From NCBI GenBank assembly GCA_910575725.1, contig CAJTFE010000045.1, positions 1 to 37,028 of the forward strand: a DNA stretch of 37,028 bases. Reading direction: 5' to 3'. The notes below the pieces were generated by a model, which was not told where the DNA came from, ran no database searches, and worked only from the letters and a program-made list of their open reading frames with translations. The number at the start of each line of letters is the position of its first letter. The stretch's first letter is position 1. Of this stretch, positions 32,316 to 37,028 are shown in pieces. The stretch is from Clostridia bacterium. GTDB lineage: Bacteria > Bacillota > Clostridia > Lachnospirales > Lachnospiraceae. Position numbers and translations under genes: made by a program.

Positions 32316-33522
32316 GTAACAGTTCCTCTAAAGTGTTCCGGATTTCCTTAATAAAGGCTTCGCTGGAAAGCACAACCGGGTTTTCTAAGGTCGTAATAAG
32401 CGCCAGATCCTTTGTCATTTTCCCGGATTCTATAGTCTTTTTGGAGGCTTCCTCCAGCTTATCCGCAAAGCTTATCAGGGCTTCGTTCTTATCAAGCTCT
32501 CCGCGCTTTCTCAGCGCTCCTGACCAGGCGAAAATGGTTGCCATGGAATTGGTGGAGGTCTCCTCTCCCTTTAAGTGCTTGTAGTAATGACGCTGCACGG
32601 TGCCGTGGGCGGCCTCATACTCGAAGTATCCGCGGGGGGATACGAGAACGGAGGTCATCATGGCCAGGGAGCCGAAGGCAGTAGCTATGAGATCGCTCAT
32701 TACGTCGCCGTCATAGTTCTTACAGGCCCATATGTAGCCGCCCTCAGATTTGACTACACGGGCTACTGCGTCGTCGATGAGTGTGTAGAAGTATTCAATG
32801 CCCAGACGGTCGAATTCTTCCTTGTATTCTTTCTCAAAGATCTCCTGGAAGGTGTCTTTGAAGTAGTGGTCATATTTTTTGGAAATGGTATCTTTCGCAG
32901 CAAACCACAGATCCTGCTTCTGGGAAACGGCATAGGAAAAGCAGCTTCTTGCAAAGCTTTCTACAGATCCTGCAAGATTGTGCATGCCCTGGGCGATGCC
33001 AGGCTCCTTAAAGTCGTGGACGGTCTCGCGGATCTCGGCGCCGTCCTCTCCTGTGAATACAAGCTCGCATTTTCCCGGGCCCGGTACTTTGATCTCTGCG
33101 GCTTTATATACGTCGCCATAAGCGTGACGGGCTACGGTGATGGGTTTTTTCCAGGTCTTTACATAGGGTTCGATGCCCTTTACGATGATGGGAACGCGGA
33201 ATACGGTTCCGTCCAGGATTGCCCGGATGGTGCCGTTAGGGCTCTTCCACATCTCTTTTAAGTCGTATTCCTCCATGCGGGCGGCGTTGGGGGTGATGGT
33301 GGCGCATTTTACGGCTACGCCGTACTTTTTTACAGCCTCGGCGGCATCTATGGTGATCTGATCGTTGGTAGCATTGCGCTTTTCCAGGCCCAGATCGTAG
33401 TATTCTGTATTCAGATCGATGAAGGGAAGCAGGAGCTCCTCTTTGATCATATTCCAGAGAATTCTTGTCATTTCATCCCCGTCCATCTCTACTAACGGGG
33501 TGGTCATCTTGATTTTATCCAT
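32305..33522 (-). CDS. icd: NADP-dependent isocitrate dehydrogenase
   Basis: 405 residues, full length for the eukaryotic-type homodimeric NADP-IDH group. Motifs include VEMDGDEMTRILWNMIKEEL near the start, KCATITPNAARMEEYDLKEM, WKSPNGTIRAILDGTVFRVP with substrate-binding residues, the YIWACKNYDGDVMSDLIATA segment with metal-binding Asp residues and EAAHGTVQRHYYKH before TSTNSMATIFAW. It oxidises isocitrate to 2-oxoglutarate and makes NADPH. GAGGAGG precedes the ATG, and a consensus promoter lies 50 bp upstream. Its co-transcription with an MBOAT/SGNH pair is unusual. Confidence 0.97.
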   Translation of the reverse strand: MDKIKMTTPLVEMDGDEMTRILWNMIKEELLLPFIDLNTEYYDLGLEKRNATNDQITIDAAEAVKKYGVAVKCATITPNAARMEEYDLKEMWKSPNGTIRAILDGTVFRVPIIVKGIEPYVKTWKKPITVARHAYGDVYKAAEIKVPGPGKCELVFTGEDGAEIRETVHDFKEPGIAQGMHNLAGSVESFARSCFSYAVSQKQDLWFAAKDTISKKYDHYFKDTFQEIFEKEYKEEFDRLGIEYFYTLIDDAVARVVKSEGGYIWACKNYDGDVMSDLIATAFGSLAMMTSVLVSPRGYFEYEAAHGTVQRHYYKHLKGEETSTNSMATIFAWSGALRKRGELDKNEALISFADKLEEASKKTIESGKMTKDLALITTLENPVVLSSEAFIKEIRNTLEELLHAV

Positions 33523-33568
33523 TTGTCGTCCTCCTCAGATTCTCAGCGAAAAGCCGATTCTGTTCCCT

Positions 33569-33597
33569 ATTATAGTCGATCTTGGACGGGTCTGCAA
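33569..33597 (-). promoter_or_regulatory. Promoter of the icd operon
   Basis: On the minus strand TTGCAG (33592-33597), exactly 17 bp, and a perfect TATAAT (33569-33574). The start would be about 40 nt before the icd ATG. Confidence 0.75.
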
Positions 33598-33659
33598 GAT
33601 AAAATACTGCGGCGAAATACATCCATATATTTTTTCCCGGATTTAAACGCCTATACTTG

Positions 33660-34095
33660 TTAGGCTTCCCTTGTCTGGTAATCTAAGTAATACTTCTCCT
33701 CCGTGCGGTTTCCGGCCTTGTCATATCGGAAAGGTACTACCTGGTAAAAGGCTTCACCTTCTTCCAGCTTCACCGGGATGCGGCTCTCTATGAGCCAGCC
33801 GGCATAATTGTAAGCATAAAGGTACTCAATTAATAATTTTTCATTTGCTCCACCAAACTCTTTAAACATCATATTCATCCTTCTATATCTGCTTCTTCTT
33901 TTGTAAACTCGGAACTGCTTGAAAAAATCTTCACATTATACTTTGAAGCAACGGTACTCCGTTACCGTTACCTTTCCTGTTACGTCCGCCTGCCGGATCA
34001 TATTCCCGTTTAAATCATAGTCCAGACGGGTTTCACAGCCCTGTCATAAGAGAAGGCCGTGGTGTTATCGATTCACTTCTGCTTTTTCATTCTAT
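33660..34095 (-). pseudogene. RHS/YD-repeat relics of a polymorphic toxin gene
   Basis: Two out-of-phase fragments. One (33936 to about 34060) translates to TRLDYDLNGNMIRQADVTGK, a YD repeat, and its N-terminal side (AFSYDRA) is in another frame. The other (33660-33878) holds YAYNYAGWLIESRIPVKLEE and FRYDKAGNRTEEKYYLDYQT, also RHS-type. Frame breaks and tiny size show these are remnants of a large RHS protein; neither a complete shell nor a toxin tip remains. The minus-strand genes to the right are immunity-like, which fits a decayed toxin locus. Confidence 0.7.
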
Positions 34096-34110
34096 TGCAA
34101 TATAACCCTT

Positions 34111-34817
34111 TTAAAATAAGATTTCACGTACTGGTAATTTTTCTAGTTTATGATATATAATTTCCGATTCCACAATCCTCTCCAATTCATCTGGTTCCCA
34201 TACTTGTCGCTCCAAATCCTTGAACATATTTTCAAAGCTGCCCTCTCTTCTAAAATGTCCCTCTTCCCATGTTTTAAGTTCATTATAAACAAGATTTAAA
34301 GCATCCTCAATTCTCTTTTTGTCTCGTGTCAAGCCACAAATCAATGCAAAATCTTCATATTCTGTAAATCCTGATTTAAAAGGAGTTTTAAAAAAGCGTT
34401 TATAGCCATCCGTGATTTCGTCTATACTTACATCTCCTGCCAAAGGTATATATGCTTTTTTTCCAGTTCCTGTGCCTCTTGTATATATACACTGTTATGC
34501 TTTTGAGGTGATATAAGCTCTCCCTCAAGATACAAAGAAGCTATCAAAGTATTATACGGAAACTCCCTGCATAAATTATGCACAGAATATATTGGTATAT
34601 AAGAACTACTCAATCTACCCATTTTTATATAAATACTTATAACCAGCGGCCCCAATCTGTTACTTATCTCTGCATCACGATATCTTTTTAATGATTTAAA
34701 ATAATTATTCCAATCATTTCTTACGATTCTTTTATCCTTTGCTGTAAAATTTTCATTGATCTCTACTAACAAGCCGAATACCTCCTGTCTTTCTTCTACT
34801 AAATTAGCTAAAATCAA
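34111..34817 (-). pseudogene. Immunity-like gene with a frameshift (copy 1)
   Basis: Two overlapping frames (34428-34817 and 34111-34443) join into one protein of about 235 residues if one base is restored. At the break copy 1 reads AAAAAAAGCATATA, whereas the paralog at 36108-36605 reads AAAAAAAGGCATATA; loss of one G changes KKAYIPLAGD to KKHIYLWQEM and a stop. Shared blocks are VHNLCREF, ISPQKHNSVYIQEAQELEKK, GYKRFFKTPFKSG, FALICGLTRDKKRIEDALN and WEPDELERI. The apparent start is a TTG at 34817. The family is common beside RHS toxins; I do not know the matching toxin class. Confidence 0.65.
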
Positions 34818-34890
34818 TCTCTAAACTATATATTTTCATTGCCACTGCCTATCTTGTACCCCATATAAGAAATTCTTATGTATATTTTTA

Positions 34891-35484
34891 CTAGCTAAAA
34901 GTATACTCCGCAAGAATTGTAAAACGTACATTCTTCATTTTGTTTTTTTCAAGCAAACATCTTACCTTTTCTGTTATTATTATCATTCCGGGCCAATTTT
35001 TAAAATAAAACATATCAGAGCCATCCCATTCTTCGTCAACGATGAAGCCTTTTTCCTTTTCAGCTGCTGGTATATCTTTTGCGCCGCATTTCGGACATTT
35101 CGGAATTTCTATGCCCTCCATATTTTTTAAATAACCTGCCCGGCCAGTAATAATTAACTCTCTATAGCTAGAACTGTCTTTTTGCAGCCGCTTCCCTTTT
35201 CTATCATACCAGCCTGTACAATCTATTTCATTTTCTAAAAATCCACTTACTTTATTGTCGTATAAAAGTTTCAATAGATTAAAGCTAACTATATGACAAT
35301 CAGGCGAAAAAAGAAGATCTCCTTCTCTTGTGCCCCAAAAACGCAATTTATATTTATCATATTTACGTTCTCTTAATACCGATCCGCACATAGGGCATTT
35401 TTTTGTTACAGTTTGATCATTATCAATTATTACATCTGTATAACTTATTGGCTTTGTTTTCATCGTATAAAAATTAGTCTCCAT
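34891..35484 (-). CDS. Zinc-ribbon protein of a toxin-immunity locus
   Basis: 197 residues with two CxxC knuckles, KKCPMCGSVL (C30, C33) and PKCPKCGAKD (C130, C133), likely forming one or two zinc sites. Between them are YKLRFWGTREGDLLFSPDCH and ENEIDCTGWYDRKGKRLQK. The C-terminus has DMFYFKNWPGMIIITEKVRC. Proteins of this look occur among immunity genes downstream of RHS or CDI toxins in Firmicutes, which fits the neighbours, but I cannot name the family with certainty. AGGAGGAGAT stands directly before the ATG, so translation should be strong. Confidence 0.6.
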   Translation of the reverse strand: METNFYTMKTKPISYTDVIIDNDQTVTKKCPMCGSVLRERKYDKYKLRFWGTREGDLLFSPDCHIVSFNLLKLLYDNKVSGFLENEIDCTGWYDRKGKRLQKDSSSYRELIITGRAGYLKNMEGIEIPKCPKCGAKDIPAAEKEKGFIVDEEWDGSDMFYFKNWPGMIIITEKVRCLLEKNKMKNVRFTILAEYTFS

Positions 35485-35675
35485 ATCTCCTCCTACTTGT
35501 TATAAAAACGATTTTCGTCGAAAATAAATTATTCCACTCATAAGGCAAACAAATTGAGACTGCTGATTCTTAACTCTTCCTACTTAGCAACACCTCAAAT
35601 CACTGACTTTCTCTTTAGATATAGGAAATCTGCCATGCACTTTTCCACTAATATTAAGCAAAACTCTCTTACTGT

Positions 35676-35722
35676 TTCATTTGCATCTTTTAAAAATAAT
35701 TACCATCCTTCATTTGCATCTT
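35676..35722. repeat. 14-bp direct repeat at the 3' end of the SUKH gene
   Basis: TTCATTTGCATCTT at 35676-35689 and 35709-35722. The second copy encodes the DANE near the C-terminus of the SUKH-like protein; the first lies beyond its stop in a stretch (35485-35699) with no supportable gene. It may mark a small duplication or recombination scar in the immunity array. Confidence 0.4.
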
Positions 35723-36080
35723 CTTCTACTTCTTTAAGGAATGACAGTAAATCTTTCCAAACCGGTTCTTCCATGCTGCATCCTGATTCATGATCCCAAT
35801 ATGTAAAATAGCAGCCAGTAATTGTCTTTCTCTTAAAACAAATCCAATAGCTATAATAATTATCCTGCCCAAAAACAAACCAATCGGGTGAAAATGGAAG
35901 TCTTTTCGAATTATCTAATGCCGTTTCTAAATTATAAATTCTACCATAGGGTAAGTTTACATATTTTATTTTTTCATAGAACTTACACATTATTTCTGGG
36001 ACTTCTACATCTTCAACTAAAGATTCTTCTTCAATAAATTCTGCATTTAATTCCCTAAAATAATTTATTAATTCATCCAT
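35700..36080 (-). CDS. SMI1/KNR4 (SUKH)-like immunity protein
   Basis: 126 residues. PYGRIYNLETALDNSK, then LPFSPDWFVFGQDNYYSYWI followed by CFKR, and CYFTYWDHESGC ending with PVWKDLLSFLKEVEED, the usual pattern of SUKH-superfamily immunity proteins: G.I....el, an aromatic-rich core with WF.FG, and a C-terminal F..FL.....E. Such proteins neutralise many nuclease and other toxins of RHS and contact-dependent systems. The cognate toxin is absent here, so it may act as an orphan immunity gene against neighbours. A GAGGAA lies upstream of the ATG. Confidence 0.7.
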   Translation of the reverse strand: MDELINYFRELNAEFIEEESLVEDVEVPEIMCKFYEKIKYVNLPYGRIYNLETALDNSKRLPFSPDWFVFGQDNYYSYWICFKRKTITGCYFTYWDHESGCSMEEPVWKDLLSFLKEVEEDANEGW

Positions 36081-36107
36081 TAGAATTCTTCCTCAAAATC
36101 ATAATTA

Positions 36108-36605
36108 TCAAAATAAAGTTTTACGTACCGGCAATTTCTCAAGCTTATGCTTTATAATTTCTGCCGCTGCAATTCTCTCTAATTCATCTGGCTCCCATGC
36201 TCGCTGTTCCAAATCTTTGAACATATCCCAAAAACCATTCGGTTCTCCAAAGCGCCAGTCTTCCCACGTTTTAAGTTCATTGTAAATGAAATTTAAAGCG
36301 TCTTCAATTCATTTTTTGTCCCGTGTCAACCCACAAATCAATACGAAATCTTCATATTCCTTATATCCTGATTTAAAAGGTGTCTTAAAAAAACGTTTAT
36401 AGCCATCAATGGCTTCATCTATACTTATATCTCCGGCCAAAGGTATATATGCCTTTTTTTCAAAATTTTGCGCCTCTTGTATATATACATTGTTATGTTC
36501 CTGAGGTGAAATTGTTCTTACTCCGAAATCTAATGTCATCGTTAAAGCTCCCTGTCTATAAGTATATTCTCTACACAAATTATGCACTATGTATGTTGAT
36601 ACCTT
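36108..36605 (-). pseudogene. Immunity-like gene, truncated and with a stop (copy 2)
   Basis: Paralog of 34111-34817. The frame from about 36605 carries VHNLCREY, ISPQEHNNVYIQEAQNFEKK, GDISIDEAIDGYKRFFKTPF, then LICGLTRDKK and a TGA at 36309-36311 where copy 1 has AGA. Beyond it the same frame continues IEDALNFIYNELKTWED, MFKDLEQRAWEPDELERI and LEKLPVRKTLF to a stop at 36108. Upstream of 36605 homology stops and unrelated sequence follows, so the N-terminal third is lost as well. Confidence 0.7.
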
Positions 36606-36929
36606 TAGTGCCGCAAGCGGGGATTTTACCAAAGCTGCGGCGATATTTCTCCCCTTACTACCTACAACACCACGCAAAGCAAAAATGACGGTGATTTGCG
36701 GAAATTTCCCTCTATTCCTTACAAAACCGCACAAGCCGGAATAGGTGGGAATTTTGAGAAATTTCTTTTTATCCCCCTTTGCACGGCATAATACTGGCGA
36801 TTTCTGAAAATGCCAAAAAAAGGCGCAAAAAAACAGGAAACCTTTTTTGATTTCCTGTCTTGGTGTGCCGTTTTATGTAGCGATAATTATTCAGTTTTTC
36901 GGTATGGCTGTTCATCAAAACGGAACTTG
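36606..36929. other. Sequence between the immunity relic and the right IS end
   Basis: No confident gene. A plus-strand frame begins ATGCCAAAAAAAGGC near 36810 and would read MPKKGAKKQETFFDFLSWCA onward, running into the IS end, but it has no ribosome site. The minus-strand codons upstream of the immunity relic (36606-36734) do not resemble its paralog. The stretch is probably a fragment of an older mobile element cut by the insertion. Confidence 0.4.
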
Positions 36930-37028
36930 AATGAAAACACCAATCCCCCAGCTATGCTGGGGAGAATAGAGTAAGCCGTAGCAAAGAGGATACCTTAAAA
37001 AAGCCTCCTATGCTAATATGAGAAAGGT
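36930..37028 (+). mobile_element. IS200-like element 5' end (right copy, reading out of the window)
   Basis: Perfect inverted copy of 4-102. Plus-strand order: AATGAAAACACCAA, hairpin CCCCAGC-TAT-GCTGGGG (36946-36962), leader with GATACCTT, then GAGAAAGGT at the edge, which is where the tnpA ribosome binding site would be. The bases outside the repeat differ between copies (TTC before one, TTG before the other, then AATG), so the repeat edge is the likely element boundary. The transposase lies to the right of the window. Confidence 0.6.

Noticed and set aside
32575..33261. 228-codon plus-strand frame opposite icd
   Set aside because: Antisense shadow of a highly conserved enzyme.
1..37028. 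CRISPR array, tRNA or rRNA genes
   Set aside because: No regularly spaced repeats and no cloverleaf or rRNA-like stretches were seen on either strand by eye; a scan with dedicated models was not possible.

Overview
The window looks like chromosome from a low-to-mid GC gut Firmicute, most likely a Lachnospiraceae (Clostridia). This rests on gene families (RsiV-type anti-sigma factor, Rpn/PD-(D/E)XK nuclease of the Lachnospiraceae type, eukaryotic-type NADP isocitrate dehydrogenase, TnpB-related protein) and on strong GGAGG ribosome binding sites; no rRNA or tRNA is present to confirm it. Almost every gene lies on the minus strand. The window is bounded by a perfect 99-bp inverted repeat (4-102 and 36930-37028) that reads outward and looks like the 5' end of an IS200-like tnpA with a hairpin and a sequestered Shine-Dalgarno. 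The window therefore probably stops inside two divergent copies of one insertion sequence.

Left part (1-3.1 kb): an AT-rich accessory patch. It holds the C-terminal relic of a large serine recombinase, a DUF2268 metalloprotease gene coupled to a TipA-like MerR regulator under a classic 19-bp-spacer MerR promoter, and a small XRE repressor with its own palindromic operator. Next (3.1-10.3 kb) come a sigV-rsiV-lipoprotein operon, an OmpR-type two-component pair, an Rpn-like nuclease, and a histidine phosphatase/Ogt/AlkD operon for alkylation repair. Two about 210-bp long-hairpin elements (2915-3125 and 10399-10606) share conserved internal motifs, but their stems differ in sequence and remain paired.

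Centre (10.7-27.9 kb): the most interesting region, a continuous minus-strand run. In transcription order it has an unknown protein, two full-length NKWYS/sulfotransferase-like proteins, a DXD (GT32-like) glycosyltransferase, two GT2 enzymes, an RgpF-like enzyme, another GT2, a truncated third sulfotransferase-like copy, then cysD, cysNC, sbp, cysT, cysW, cysA and cysQ. The cys genes import sulfate, activate it to PAPS and hydrolyse PAP; no PAPS reductase is in the window. Together with sulfotransferase-like enzymes in the same run this suggests a dedicated pathway for a sulfated surface glycan. Seven of these enzymes carry the same appended GxGxxG Rossmann-like module, at either end.

Right part (28-37 kb): a TnpB-family protein in which all three RuvC catalytic acids appear to be replaced (A, A, K) stands directly upstream of the glycan run, with a possible guide-RNA region and a 12-bp direct repeat between them. 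Then come an icd-MBOAT-SGNH operon (O-acylation of a surface polymer) with a good promoter and a strong terminator, and a decayed polymorphic-toxin tail: RHS-repeat fragments, two broken copies of one immunity-like gene, a zinc-ribbon protein and a SUKH-like immunity protein.
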